A DNA stretch of 64,000 bases from Streptacidiphilus neutrinimicus (GTDB lineage Bacteria > Actinomycetota > Actinomycetes > Streptomycetales > Streptomycetaceae). The stretch is from the NCBI RefSeq assembly GCF_000787815.1, contig NZ_BBPO01000013.1:23197-87196 (forward strand). The letters run 5' to 3'. The position numbers were made by a program, and so were the translations under genes. Shown here in pieces: positions 43,220 through 52,108 of this stretch. The stretch's first letter is position 1, and every line of letters begins with the position of its first letter. Below the pieces are notes generated by a model, which saw nothing but the letters and a program-made list of their open reading frames with translations, searched no databases and was not told the origin of the DNA.

Positions 43220-44272
43220 TCAGTGGACAGCCGCGCAGCACTCCTCCGTCAGCCCCGCGGGGAGCGACTCGCCGCCGAAGACGGACACCGTCGCCTCGTC
43301 CCCGCCCAGCGCCGCCACGGCGAGCAGCAGCGCGCCCGCCGTCCACGTGGTGCGCTCCTCAGGCCAGATCGCGTCGTCCTCGAAGACGTAGCCCGTCCAG
43401 TAGCCGCCGTCGGTGTGGCGCAGGTGCTGGATGGACTTGAGGATCTCCACCGCGCGGGTGGACTCCCCGATCGCCCACAACGCCAGTGCCAGCTCGGCGC
43501 TTTCGCCGCCGGTGACCCAGGGGCGGTCGGAGACGCAGCGCACGCCGAGGCCGGGGACGACGAAGCGGTCCCAGTCGCGCTCGATGCGCTCCTTCGCGGC
43601 GGCGCCGCGCAGCGCCGTGCCCAGGACCGGGTAGTACCAGTCCATGGAGTAGCGGTCCTTGTCGAGGAAGCGCTCCGGGTGGTGGGCGACCGCGTGGCCG
43701 AGGCGACCGGCGGCGAGCTCCCAGTCGGGCTGGGGTTCCTCCAGGTGGTCCGCGATCGCCAGGGCGCAGCGCAGTGCGTGGTGGATGCTGGAGCAGCCGG
43801 TCAGCAGGGCCTCGTCGGGGGCGGAGCCGTCCTGGTCGCGACGCCAGGAGACGGTGCCGTCCGCGCGGCCGAGCGCCAGCACGAAGGCCATGGCGCGGCC
43901 GACGGTGGGCCAGATCTCCTCCAGGAAGGCGTCGTCGCCGGTGGAGAGGTAGTGGTGCCAGGCTCCGACCGCGACGTAGGCGCAGAAGTTGGACTCGCGG
44001 TTCAGCTCGCTCGCCACACCCTCGCGGTAGGCCGCGTACCAGGAGCCGTCCGGGTTCTGACTGCCGATCAGCCACCGGTACGCGGCCTCCGCGGCCGCGT
44101 GCTCGCCCGCCACGTCGAGGGCCATGGCGGCCTCGACGTGGTCCCAGGGGTCGAGGTGGCCGCCGGTGAACCACGGGATCGCCCCGTCGGCGCGCTGCTC
44201 GGCGAGGATGCTGTGGACGGTCGCCGCGGCCTGCTGGGCGGTCAGCACACCGTCCAGGGTCAGCGTCCTCAC
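43220..44272 (-). CDS. Prenyltransferase/squalene-cyclase-like alpha/alpha-barrel protein
   Basis: 350 residues; GTG 44272 overlaps the methyltransferase stop (GTGA). Repeated Trp/Gly blocks (GAIPWFTGGHLDPWDHVEAA, SQNPDGSWYAAYREG, HTDGGYWTGYVFED and EERTTWTAGALLLA) resemble the QW-like repeats of terpene cyclase or glycosidase alpha/alpha toroids. The DxDD cyclase motif is not visible, so cyclisation activity is doubtful; a glycan-binding or hydrolase-like role with the neighbouring glycosyltransferase is as likely. Last gene of a three-gene operon. Confidence 0.7.
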   Translation of the reverse strand: MRTLTLDGVLTAQQAAATVHSILAEQRADGAIPWFTGGHLDPWDHVEAAMALDVAGEHAAAEAAYRWLIGSQNPDGSWYAAYREGVASELNRESNFCAYVAVGAWHHYLSTGDDAFLEEIWPTVGRAMAFVLALGRADGTVSWRRDQDGSAPDEALLTGCSSIHHALRCALAIADHLEEPQPDWELAAGRLGHAVAHHPERFLDKDRYSMDWYYPVLGTALRGAAAKERIERDWDRFVVPGLGVRCVSDRPWVTGGESAELALALWAIGESTRAVEILKSIQHLRHTDGGYWTGYVFEDDAIWPEERTTWTAGALLLAVAALGGDEATVSVFGGESLPAGLTEECCAAVH

Positions 44273-45039
44273 GCGCCCGCCTCGAACGCGGCGCCGTCGA
44301 ACGAGGTGGCCTCGCCGGTGCGCGGCTTGGTCGCGTAGGCGACGAAGCTCTTGCCGATGACGGGGTTGAGCGCCTTCTCCGTCAGGCGGGTGAGCATGCC
44401 GATGACGGGAGCGCCGACGATGTCCCAGACCAGCAGCTGGTGGTAGGCACGGACGGGCAGCGCCTTGTCGTTGTCGACGCCGACCGCGCACTTGATCCAC
44501 CAGTACGGCGAGTGCAGCGCGTGGGCGTGGTGGGTGCCGTGCGGGACGAGACCGGCCTCGGTCATCTTCTCCAGCAGCTCGTCGCCGCGGTAGATGCGGA
44601 TGTGGCCGCCCTCGACCTCGTGGTAGGCGTCGGAGAGCGCCCAGCAGATCTGCTCGGGCAGCCAGCGGGGGACGGTGATGGCGATCGAGCCGCCGGGACG
44701 AAGGACGCGGACCATCTCCGCGAGCACCCCCTTGTCGTCCGGAATGTGCTCCATCACCTCGGAGATGATGATCTTGTCGAAGCTGTCGTCGGGGAAGGGC
44801 AGGTTGAGCGCGTCGCCCTCGACCGCGATCGCGGAGGCGCCGGCCGGGGCCTCACCCTCCAGCTCCATCGCGGCGAACCACTTGCGCACCTCGCGGATCT
44901 CGTCCGCGTTCTGGTCCAGGGCGACCACGCGGCCACCGCGCCGGTACACCTCGAAGGCGTGGCGTCCGCCGCCGCAGCCGAGGTCGAGCACCCGGTCGCC
45001 GGGGGCGATCGGAAAGCGGGAGAAGTCGACGGTCAGCAC
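44269..45039 (-). CDS. Class I SAM-dependent methyltransferase
   Basis: 256 residues, GTG 45039. Motif I VLDLGCGGGRHAFEVYRRGG, then VVALDQNADEI, GDALNLPFPDDSFDKIIISE and VLRPGGSIAITVPRW, a UbiE/Methyltransf_11 pattern. The C-terminal third has a hydrophobic segment (HQLLVWDIVGAPVIGMLTRL) that may sit on the membrane. Between the glycosyltransferase and the toroid protein in one operon, so a lipid-linked or glycosylated acceptor is plausible. It overlaps the next gene by four bases. Confidence 0.85.
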   Translation of the reverse strand: MLTVDFSRFPIAPGDRVLDLGCGGGRHAFEVYRRGGRVVALDQNADEIREVRKWFAAMELEGEAPAGASAIAVEGDALNLPFPDDSFDKIIISEVMEHIPDDKGVLAEMVRVLRPGGSIAITVPRWLPEQICWALSDAYHEVEGGHIRIYRGDELLEKMTEAGLVPHGTHHAHALHSPYWWIKCAVGVDNDKALPVRAYHQLLVWDIVGAPVIGMLTRLTEKALNPVIGKSFVAYATKPRTGEATSFDGAAFEAGA

Positions 45040-45092
45040 GGCCGGGGGCTCCTAACGATGACAGGCTCGAAGAGAAAGGAGAGCAAGGGCGG

Positions 45093-46415
45093 TCAGACGT
45101 AACGCCAGCCGCGGCCCGCACGGGCGTGCTGCCCGACGCCGGTGGCGATCGCCTCGCGATAGCGCTCGACGGTGAGCTCGGCGGCGCGTCGCCAGGTGAA
45201 GCGTTCCAGCACCCGGGCCCGGCCCGCCGCGCCGATGCGGGCGCGCAGTTCGGGCTCGTCCAGCAGCCGGCCGAGCGCGGCGGCCAGCGCACCGGGATCG
45301 CCGGGCGGGACCGCCAGGCAGGTCTCCCCGTCCGGGCCCGCGACCTCCGGGATCGCGCCGCCGGTCGTGGCGACCAGCGGGGTGCCGGTGGCCATGGCCT
45401 CGGCGGCCGGGAGCGAGAAGCCCTCGTAGAGCGACGGCACGCAGGCGACCTCCGCGCTGCGCACCAGGTCGACGAAGGCGGCGTCGTCGATGCCGCCGCG
45501 GAACTCGACGGCGTCCTCCAGGCCGAGCCGCTTGATCGCGTCCGCGACCGGGCCCTCCTCGGGCCGCCGGCCGACGACGACCAGGTGGGCGTCGCGCTCG
45601 GTGCGGACCTTGGCGAGCGCCTCGACCAGGAAGACCAGGCCCTTGAGCGGCACGTTGGCGCTGGAGGTGGTGACGATCCGGCCCGGGACCTCGGCGACGG
45701 ACGGGTCCGGCGACCACAGCTCCACGTCCGCGCCGATCGGCACGACGTGGACGCGACCGGGCGCGACGTCGAGGTGCTCGACGATCTCGCGGGCGGAGCT
45801 CTCGGAGACGGTCAGCACCGAGTCGAGCCGGGCGGCGACGCGGCGCTGCATGCGCGTGAACGCGTACCAGCGGCGCACGGAGAGCTTCTTGAGCCCGCCC
45901 TGGGCGGCGGCCAGGTCCAGCTTGCGGTCCACGGTGATCGGGTGGTGGATCGTGGTGACCAGCGGGAAGCCGATCCGATCCAGGCCGAGCAGGCCGTAGC
46001 CGAGGGTCTGGTTGTCGTGCACGACGTCGTAGCGGCCGCGGTGCAGGGAGAGGTGACGCCGCGCGCGGAGGCTGAAGGTCAGCGGCTCGGGGAAGCCGCC
46101 GGTGCGCATGATCGCGGTCTCCAGCACATCGACCGGCCCGCGGTACTCCGACAGCCCCGGGGTCCGGAACGGGTCGGGATCACGGTAGAGGTCGAGGCTG
46201 GCGATCTCGGTGAAGGCCAGCTTTCCCGTCCCGTCGGGATCGACGGCGTGGTGGTCCAGGACGGGGTACGGCTGGCCGCCGAGCACGCGCACGTCGTGCC
46301 CGAGCCGGGCGAGTTCGCGCGACAGGTGTCTGACGTAGACGCCCTGCCCGCCGCAGAACGGGTTGCCCTTGTACGAGAGCAGCGCGATACGCAGAGGCGC
46401 GTCGTCGTGGCTCAC
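45093..46415 (-). CDS. Glycosyltransferase family 4 (GT-B)
   Basis: 440 residues, GTG 46415. N-terminal acceptor domain with LSYKGNPFCGGQGVYVRHLS (the GGQG donor-loop glycines) and a HHPITVDRKLDLAAAQGG loop. The C-terminal Rossmann domain has VPLKGLVFLVEALAKVRTER and the E-x7-E motif in SLYEGFSLPAAEAMATGTPL. Retaining enzyme using a nucleotide sugar. First gene of the GT-methyltransferase-toroid operon, with a KstR box 96 bases upstream in the space shared with kstR. The acceptor is unknown. Confidence 0.88.
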   Translation of the reverse strand: MSHDDAPLRIALLSYKGNPFCGGQGVYVRHLSRELARLGHDVRVLGGQPYPVLDHHAVDPDGTGKLAFTEIASLDLYRDPDPFRTPGLSEYRGPVDVLETAIMRTGGFPEPLTFSLRARRHLSLHRGRYDVVHDNQTLGYGLLGLDRIGFPLVTTIHHPITVDRKLDLAAAQGGLKKLSVRRWYAFTRMQRRVAARLDSVLTVSESSAREIVEHLDVAPGRVHVVPIGADVELWSPDPSVAEVPGRIVTTSSANVPLKGLVFLVEALAKVRTERDAHLVVVGRRPEEGPVADAIKRLGLEDAVEFRGGIDDAAFVDLVRSAEVACVPSLYEGFSLPAAEAMATGTPLVATTGGAIPEVAGPDGETCLAVPPGDPGALAAALGRLLDEPELRARIGAAGRARVLERFTWRRAAELTVERYREAIATGVGQHARAGRGWRYV

Positions 46416-46510
46416 GGTCAACTCGACCCCTCTCCTGGGTCTCTTGCTGGTCTCCCGGTGCGCCGCCCGGTCGGCACGCGGCCTCCCGGGGCGATCCCGG
46501 CCAGGGTAAT

Positions 46511-46526
46511 CTAGAACACGTTCCAG
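46511..46526. promoter_or_regulatory. KstR-type operator between the glycosyltransferase operon and kstR
   Basis: CTAGAACACGTTCCAG; the core TAGAACACGTTCCA fully matches TnnAACnnGTTnnA. It fits autoregulation of kstR (start 46663) and possible control of the divergent operon (start 46415). TTGACC at about 46572 is a candidate -35 for kstR. Confidence 0.85.
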
Positions 46527-46662
46527 CATGGCGGGCAGTGAGAGAGCTTGAAGATTACCGGTCCGTAGCTTGACCAAATCGGCCGGGGCGGGTGATTCGC
46601 GCCACGCCCGCGCTGTACGCCATCATGCGTGAGGTCCAGTGGCAGGCACGTAGGAGCACCCG

Positions 46663-47259
46663 ATGACGACCAGCCCACGCCCGGCAGCGCCACCGCTCAC
46701 GGAGCGACAGGAGGCGCGTCGACGCCGCATCCTGCACACCGCCGCGCAGCTGGCGTCGCGCGGCGGCTTCGAGGCAGTCCAGATGCGCGAGGTCGCGGAG
46801 CTGTCGGGCGTCGCCCTCGGGACCCTCTACCGGTACTTCCCCTCCAAGGTGCACCTGCTGGTCGCGACGATGCAGGACCAGCTGCAGCTCTTCCAGGAGC
46901 AGACCCGCAAGCACCCCGTCGTGGGCGAGGACGCCGGCGCACGGGTGGCGGACACGCTGATGCGCACCTTCCGCGGCCTGCAGCGGGAGCCGCAGCTCGC
47001 GGAGGCGATGGTCCGCGCCCTCACCTTCGCCGACCGCTCGGTGAGCGCGGAGGTCGACCAGGTCAGCCGGATCACCGGGCAGCTCATCCTCGACGCCATG
47101 GGCCTGACCGAACCCCCCACCCGCGAGCAGCTGGCGGCGGTGCGGGTCATCGAGCACACCTGGCACTCGGCGCTGGTCACCTGGCTCTCCGGCCGCGCCT
47201 CGATCGCCCAGGTCCGCATCGACCTCGAGACGGCCTGCAAGCTGCTGACCATGGATTAG
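46663..47259 (+). CDS. kstR: TetR-family repressor of steroid catabolism, KstR orthologue
   Basis: 198 residues, ATG 46663 with AGGAG seven bases upstream. The helix-turn-helix GGFEAVQMREVAELSGVALG and then TLYRYFPSKVHLLV (35-67) is almost that of mycobacterial KstR (GGYEAVQMRAVADRADVAVG, TLYRYFPSKVHLLV). The body keeps AEAMVRALTFADRSVSAEVD and the Trp-rich HTWHSALVTWLSGRAS. KstR is released from DNA by CoA esters of steroid metabolites. The six boxes in this window fit its known site, one of them in front of this gene. Confidence 0.92.
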   Translation: MTTSPRPAAPPLTERQEARRRRILHTAAQLASRGGFEAVQMREVAELSGVALGTLYRYFPSKVHLLVATMQDQLQLFQEQTRKHPVVGEDAGARVADTLMRTFRGLQREPQLAEAMVRALTFADRSVSAEVDQVSRITGQLILDAMGLTEPPTREQLAAVRVIEHTWHSALVTWLSGRASIAQVRIDLETACKLLTMD

Positions 47260-47272
47260 TCGCACCACGTCA

Positions 47273-47374
47273 GGGGCGCCGGGAACTGCGCGACAAGCCA
47301 CCTTGAGTGGCGCATCCCCGAACGAGCAGAGCCATCCGCACGCCGGCGGCCGGCAGCGCAGTTCCTCGCGCCCC
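47273..47374. repeat. About 100-base inverted repeat of the GGGGCGC-GGGAACTGCGC family
   Basis: Arm 47273-47291 (GGGGCGCCGGGAACTGCGC) pairs with 47356-47374 (GCGCAGTTCCTCGCGCCCC) with two mismatches in 19. It fills the space between the convergent kstR and ferredoxin genes and probably acts as a bidirectional terminator. Similar elements are dispersed in many streptomycete genomes. Confidence 0.75.
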
Positions 47375-47389
47375 AGGGAGTAAGCGTCC

Positions 47390-47623
47390 CTAGTCGGGAA
47401 AGACGGGATCCCCCGTCTCCGCCATCTGGATGAGGATCGCCTCCACCGGGCACGTCTCCGCGGCGGCCAGAACCACCTCGGACGCGTCGATCTCGTCCTC
47501 GACCGGATGCGACTGCCGTGCCGCGTCCAGTCGGAACGACCGGGGCGCGCTGTTCGCGCAGAAGCCGCTGCTGATGCAGACGCCCCGGTCGACCTCCACC
47601 CGCCAGCGGTCGCCCATGCTCAC
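47390..47623 (-). CDS. Small [3Fe-4S]-type ferredoxin
   Basis: 77 residues. GTG 47623 overlaps the aldehyde dehydrogenase stop; ATG 47617 is an alternative. Cys pattern CISSGFC then CPVEAI gives three cluster cysteines, the arrangement of actinobacterial [3Fe-4S] ferredoxins that donate electrons to P450s. Co-transcription with an aldehyde dehydrogenase and the presence of cyp125 in the same putative regulon make CYP125 a plausible partner. Confidence 0.85.
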   Translation of the reverse strand: MSMGDRWRVEVDRGVCISSGFCANSAPRSFRLDAARQSHPVEDEIDASEVVLAAAETCPVEAILIQMAETGDPVFPD

Positions 47624-49092
47624 TCACCCTCCGGGACGGGGTAGCCCTGGGGGAGGTTGATGGTCTTGTCCTCCAGGAAGCCGGCCAGGCCCTCGGGGCC
47701 GAACTCGCGGCCCAGGCCGGAGTTCTTGAAGCCGCCGAACGGGCCGTTGAAGTCGAGGCTGAAGCTGTTGACCGAGAAGGTGCCGGTGCGCACCTGCCGG
47801 GCCACCTCGACGCCGTGGGCGGCGTCGGCCGCCCACACGCTGCCGGAGAGGCCGTACTCGGAGTCGTTGGCGATGCGGATCGCGTCCGCCTCGTCGTCGT
47901 AGGGCAGCAGGCAGACGACGGGGCCGAAGATCTCCTCGCGGGCGACCCGCATTCGGTTGTCCACGGAGCCGAGCAGCGTCGGTTCGACGTACCAGCCGCG
48001 CGGCTGCGACGCGGGCACGCCCCCGCCGGCGAGGACCTTCGCGCCCTCCTCCTGGCCGATCCGGATGTAGTCGAGGTTGCGCTGCTGCTGGCGCCGGGCG
48101 ACCAGCGGGCCGACCTGCGTGGCGCCGTCCAGCGGATCGCCGACGACGAGGGAGCCGACGGCGGCGGCCATCTTGTCGGCGATCTCGTCGTAGCGCGAGC
48201 GCGGCGCGAGCACACGGGTCAGGGCGACGCAGGCCTGACCGTTGTTCATGTAGGAGGAGCCCATGAGGTTGGCGACCGCCGCGTCCAGGTCCGCGTCGGG
48301 CAGGAGGATCGCCGCCGACTTGCCGCCGAGCTCCAGCGTGACCCGGGTGAGGTTGCGGGAGGCGACCTCCATGATGCGCTTGCCCGCCGGGACCGAGCCG
48401 GTGAAGGAGATCTTGTCGATGCCGGCGTGGCCGACCAGGTACTCGCTGACCTCGCGGTCGGCCGGGAGGATGCTGAGCACGCCCTCGGGCAGCCCGGCCT
48501 CGGTGGCGATCTCGGCGAGGAGGTAGGAGTCGAGGGGCGTCTCCGGCGAGGGCTTGAGCACGACGGTGCACCCGGCCAGCAGGGCGGGCGCGAGCTTCGC
48601 CGCCGCGACGAACTGCGGGACGTTCCACGGGACCACGGCCGCGACGACGCCGACCGGCTCGCGGCGGACCAGCAACGGGCTGAGGACGCCGTTGCGGTAC
48701 TCCTCGTAGCGGAAGTCCCTCGCGATCGTGATCGCGGAGTCCCAGATCATCACCGGCCCGAAGGCCTGGGCCAGGATGCTCCACGAGTACGGGGAGCCGT
48801 TCTCGGAGCTGATCACGCGGGCGATCTCGTCCGCGCGGGCGGCGATGCCGTCCTTGATCCGGGCGCAGACCTCGATCCGCTCCTCGATGCTCATCCGCGG
48901 CCAGGGACCCTCGTCGAAGGCCCGGCGCGCGGCCGCGACGGCGCGGTCCACGTCCTCGCGCGCGGCGTGCGGAACACGTCCGACGACCTCCTCGGTGTGC
49001 GGGGAGATCACCTCGATCACCTCGGCGCCGGCCGGCGCCACGAGCGATCCGCCGATGTAGAGCTCGCCGTACTCGGTCACGCCGTCGACCAT
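47620..49092 (-). CDS. NAD(P)-dependent aldehyde dehydrogenase
   Basis: 490 residues, ATG 49092. Catalytic Cys in NNGQACVALTR, Glu in LELGGKSA, NAD loop FTGSVPAGKRIMEVA and the general-base Asn in VVPWNVPQF. It shares a transcript with the ferredoxin (GTGA overlap) and has a near-match KstR box 58 bases upstream. I infer a role in taking steroid side-chain aldehydes to acids after P450 and alcohol dehydrogenase steps. Sequence alone would also allow other aldehydes. Confidence 0.87.
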   Translation of the reverse strand: MVDGVTEYGELYIGGSLVAPAGAEVIEVISPHTEEVVGRVPHAAREDVDRAVAAARRAFDEGPWPRMSIEERIEVCARIKDGIAARADEIARVISSENGSPYSWSILAQAFGPVMIWDSAITIARDFRYEEYRNGVLSPLLVRREPVGVVAAVVPWNVPQFVAAAKLAPALLAGCTVVLKPSPETPLDSYLLAEIATEAGLPEGVLSILPADREVSEYLVGHAGIDKISFTGSVPAGKRIMEVASRNLTRVTLELGGKSAAILLPDADLDAAVANLMGSSYMNNGQACVALTRVLAPRSRYDEIADKMAAAVGSLVVGDPLDGATQVGPLVARRQQQRNLDYIRIGQEEGAKVLAGGGVPASQPRGWYVEPTLLGSVDNRMRVAREEIFGPVVCLLPYDDEADAIRIANDSEYGLSGSVWAADAAHGVEVARQVRTGTFSVNSFSLDFNGPFGGFKNSGLGREFGPEGLAGFLEDKTINLPQGYPVPEGE

Positions 49093-49149
49093 CGGTCTCT
49101 CTCCTCCCGAACCGCGTCTTCGCGACTCCCCGATCCACTCCACGAGAAC

Positions 49150-49163
49150 TGATACCAGTTCTA
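49150..49163. promoter_or_regulatory. KstR-like box TGATACCAGTTCTA (one mismatch)
   Basis: Matches TnnAACnnGTTnnA except TAC for AAC. A closely similar site (TGATACTCGTTCTA) is at 60096-60109. It lies between the divergent aldehyde dehydrogenase and MBL-fold genes. Confidence 0.65.
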
Positions 49164-49248
49164 GTTATAGGCGGCAATGGCCATGCAGTACGCTGCCGCG
49201 ATAGGTGTATTGCGCAAAGAACGCGTTGCATTTCCGAGGAGGCAGCCC

Positions 49249-50340
49249 GTGGCCGTGCCCGTGTCCTTGCCGGATCCGCAGGAGGAGCAGCCCGACCGGA
49301 AGGCGTGGCGCGATCGCGCGCTCCCGCCCGTCCAGGATCTCGGCGGCGGCGTGTGGAGCATCCCCGTGCCGATACCGGACAACCCCCTGCGCTACACGCT
49401 GGTCCACCTGCTGGAGAGCGACGCCGGCCCGGTCCTGGTGGACACCGGCTGGGACGACCCGACCGGCCGGGAGCTGCTGCGCGCCGGCGTCGCCGAGGCG
49501 GGCTTCGCCCTGGAGGACGTCCACGGCGTCCTGATCACCCACCACCACCCCGACCACCACGGCCTCTCCGCGCACGTGCGGGCGAGCTCAGGCGCGTGGG
49601 TCGGCATGCACGCGGCCGAGGCCGCGGTCGTGCGGGCGATCCGGGACGTCCCGGCGGAGAAGTGGATCGACCGGATGGCCCGCTCTATGCGCGCGGCCGG
49701 CCTGCCCGAGGAGCACCTCGCGGCGCTGCGTTCCTGGGGCGACGACTCCGAGGCCGGCCCTGCGGCGCTCGGCGCGCTCGTCCCCGACCGCGAACTCGTC
49801 CACGGCGAGAGCGCCGGGGTCCCCGGCCGCGAGCTGCGCGTCATGTGGACGCCCGGCCACACGCCCGGCCACGTCTGCCTGTTCCTCGACGAGAGGCCGC
49901 GGACCCGGCTGCTGAGCGGCGACCACCTGCTGCCGACCATCAGCCCCGTCGTGTCGCTGTACCCGGAGAACCCGCAGGACGAACCGACGGATCCGCTGGG
50001 CGACTTCCTCGACTCCCTGGAACGCATCGCGGCGCTCGGCCCCGAGGAGATCCTGCCCGCGCACCAGTACCGCTTCACGGACGCGCCGGGCCGGGTGCGG
50101 GAGTTGCTGGACCACCACGCGGCTCGCCTCGCCGACCTGCACAGACAGTTGCGCGGCAGACCCATGACCCTGTGGGAGGCCGCCCAGGGCATGCACTGGA
50201 ACCGGCCCTGGTCCGAACTCGGCTTCCTGGCACGCCATCTCGCCGTCTCGGAGGCGGCGGCGCATCTGCGCCGACTGGTGAAGACGGGCCTGGCGGAGGC
50301 CGTCACCGATGAGGAGCCCGCGCTGTACCACGCACGTTGA
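49249..50340 (+). CDS. MBL-fold metallohydrolase
   Basis: 363 residues. GTG 49249 chosen for GAGGAGG six bases upstream; the frame is open to 49177. THHHPDHHGLSAH is the H-x-H-x-D-H zinc motif, with later ligands in TPGHTPGHVC, SGDHLL and PAHQYRF. A C-terminal winged-helix-like region (EAAAHLRRLVKTGLAEAV) is typical of the LACTB2/hydroxyacylglutathione hydrolase-like subgroup. It may hydrolyse a thioester or lactone. It shares its promoter region and the KstR-like box with the aldehyde dehydrogenase. Confidence 0.88.
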   Translation: MAVPVSLPDPQEEQPDRKAWRDRALPPVQDLGGGVWSIPVPIPDNPLRYTLVHLLESDAGPVLVDTGWDDPTGRELLRAGVAEAGFALEDVHGVLITHHHPDHHGLSAHVRASSGAWVGMHAAEAAVVRAIRDVPAEKWIDRMARSMRAAGLPEEHLAALRSWGDDSEAGPAALGALVPDRELVHGESAGVPGRELRVMWTPGHTPGHVCLFLDERPRTRLLSGDHLLPTISPVVSLYPENPQDEPTDPLGDFLDSLERIAALGPEEILPAHQYRFTDAPGRVRELLDHHAARLADLHRQLRGRPMTLWEAAQGMHWNRPWSELGFLARHLAVSEAAAHLRRLVKTGLAEAVTDEEPALYHAR

Positions 50341-50429
50341 CCGTTGACCGGCACGGCCGTGTGCAGGAGCAGTAGGCGGATCAGGTTAGGGTGATGCGTA
50401 CACGTTGATCATCGAAGGGGCCTTTCGTC

Positions 50430-50747
50430 ATGTTTTCCGCCGTCCGTCGACCCGCCGCACAGGTGGCCGCCGTGGCGCTCTGCGCGTCCGTTCTGCTGGG
50501 GGCCACCGCTCCCGCGTTCGCCGACGCGCCCCGCTCGTCCTCGACCCACACGGTCGCGCTCCCGAACATGGTCGTGGGGCAGGACAACAACAGCTCGACC
50601 TCCTCGCCCGCCCCGAGCGCCACCCCCGCCCCGAAGAAGGACAACACCACCGCGAAGATCTCCGGCTTCGTCGCCCTGCTGGTCGCAGGCGTCGGCGGCG
50701 GCCTCTTCATCAGCTGGAGCCGCTCCCGCCGCCGCCGGCAGTCCTGA
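50430..50747 (+). CDS. Small secreted, C-terminally anchored protein
   Basis: 105 residues, ATG 50430. Signal peptide with basic n-region and AVALCASVLLGATAPAFA ending at about residue 31. The middle is Ser/Thr/Pro-rich and unstructured. A C-terminal TM (about 76-95, ISGFVALLVAGVGGGLFISW) is followed by a basic tail (SRSRRRRQS), the layout of a sortase substrate, but no LPxTG/LAxTG motif is present. Role unknown. Confidence 0.7.
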   Translation: MFSAVRRPAAQVAAVALCASVLLGATAPAFADAPRSSSTHTVALPNMVVGQDNNSSTSSPAPSATPAPKKDNTTAKISGFVALLVAGVGGGLFISWSRSRRRRQS

Positions 50748-50750
50748 ACC

Positions 50751-51320
50751 TCAGAGGAACTCTGAGGTCTCCAGCGCGAACCCGAACGGCTCGGGCAGCG
50801 CCAGCGACTCTCCGAACGCGACCGTCGCCCCGTGCAGGTAGTCGTCACCCGAGGGGCCGCTGTAAAGGATCACCTGGCCCTCGGTCCGATCGACGATCAG
50901 GTAGAGCGGGATGCCCGCTTGCGCGTAGCAGTGCCGCTTGATCGTCCGGTCGTCCGAGGGCCGTGTGCTCGTCACCTCGACCACCATCGCGACGCCGTCG
51001 CTCGACATCCACGGTGGAGCGCCGCGAAAGAGGCGGAGCTCCCGAGGTGCGAACGTGATGTCGGGAATCACGTGGTTCTTCGGGCTACCCGGCAGCTTCA
51101 ATCCGGTGTTCCCCGACTGCTGCATCGAGACCGACGCATGGCGATACACCTGATGCGTGATGAGCTCGATGATGTCCTGGTGATCCCCGTCCGGCGGAGG
51201 TGACACCACGATCCTCCCCTCGATGAGCTCGGCCCGGAAACCCCTCGGGGTCTCCAGGGCGAGAAAGCTCTCCAGGAGGTCGGACTCCGCAGGCACCGCC
51301 TCTTGCGTCATAGCACTCAT
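50751..51320 (-). CDS. Uma2-family (DUF820) putative endonuclease
   Basis: 189 residues, ATG 51320. A PD-(D/E)xK-like core: ELIEGRIVVSPPPDGDHQDI, then NHVIPDITFAPRELRLF with the Asp and VAMVVEVTSTRPSDDRTIKR with E-x-T and Lys, and the DRTIKRHCYAQAGIPLYLIV strand-helix of Uma2. Widely multiplied in streptomycetes; a nuclease role is predicted from fold only. Its stop is four bases from that of the convergent secreted-protein gene. Confidence 0.85.
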   Translation of the reverse strand: MSAMTQEAVPAESDLLESFLALETPRGFRAELIEGRIVVSPPPDGDHQDIIELITHQVYRHASVSMQQSGNTGLKLPGSPKNHVIPDITFAPRELRLFRGAPPWMSSDGVAMVVEVTSTRPSDDRTIKRHCYAQAGIPLYLIVDRTEGQVILYSGPSGDDYLHGATVAFGESLALPEPFGFALETSEFL

Positions 51321-51409
51321 GGTGCACCCCCTCCGCGTTCGGGACCAGCTTCACGGAGCGTCGGAGAGGCACGCCAGGGGTCAGAAAGTCTTCACCCGAA
51401 CGAGTCGGC

Positions 51410-52021
51410 TCACAGCTGCGCGTCGAGGATCCGCGCCCACTGGCGCACGATGCGCTCACGCCGCTCGCTGTCGTCGCTGAGGACGTCGGCGAGGCCGAGG
51501 CCGCGCGCCATGTCGAGGGTGGCCTGCACCGTCTCCCGGATGCCCGGGCGGGACTCGTCCGCGCCGAGGAGGGCGACCGCGGTGCGGTGGGTCTCGCGGC
51601 CGATGCGGGACTCGAGCTCGGTGACGCGGGGCCGGAGCTGGTCGTCGGTGCTGACCGCGACCCACAGCTGCAGCGCGGCGCGGAACAGCGGAGTGGTGTA
51701 GAGGCCGACGAGCATCCGCACGACGGCCTCGTTGCGGCGCGGGCCGGAGGCCGGGAGCGCAGCGGCGCGGGCGTCGAGTTCCGCGCGGCGCTGGACGGCG
51801 ACGTGTTCGACGGCCGCGGTGAAGAGGTCCTCACGGGTCGGGAAGTGGTGCTGGGCCGCGCCCCGGGAGACGCCGGCGCGTTCCGCGACGACGGCGACCG
51901 TGCTGCCGGACCAGCCCGCCTCGGCCAGGCAGTCGACGGCCGCCTCCAGGAGCCGCTGGCGGGTCGCTCTGCTGCGGTCCTGCTTGGGGGCGCGCGCGGA
52001 GGCGGCGGTTGCTGTCGACAC
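51410..52021 (-). CDS. TetR-family regulator of the carboxylase/AtuA operon
   Basis: 203 residues, GTG 52021. Helix-turn-helix at WSGSTVAVVAERAGVSRGAA followed by QHHFPTREDLFTAAVEHVA. The ligand domain is helical with VRMLVGLYTTPLFRAALQLW. Last gene of a five-gene minus-strand run (58739 to 51410), 87 bases after the acyl-CoA dehydrogenase. The palindrome CAAGCATGCTTG upstream of the first gene is its likely operator (inference). Confidence 0.85.
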   Translation of the reverse strand: MSTATAASARAPKQDRSRATRQRLLEAAVDCLAEAGWSGSTVAVVAERAGVSRGAAQHHFPTREDLFTAAVEHVAVQRRAELDARAAALPASGPRRNEAVVRMLVGLYTTPLFRAALQLWVAVSTDDQLRPRVTELESRIGRETHRTAVALLGADESRPGIRETVQATLDMARGLGLADVLSDDSERRERIVRQWARILDAQL

Positions 52022-52108
52022 GGTGTTTCCTTTCCGTGAGGAACTCTACGTCGCCCCCGCGGGCACCAGCGGATCCGTCCACCGGGACCGGATCCAGCGG
52101 GACGGGAC

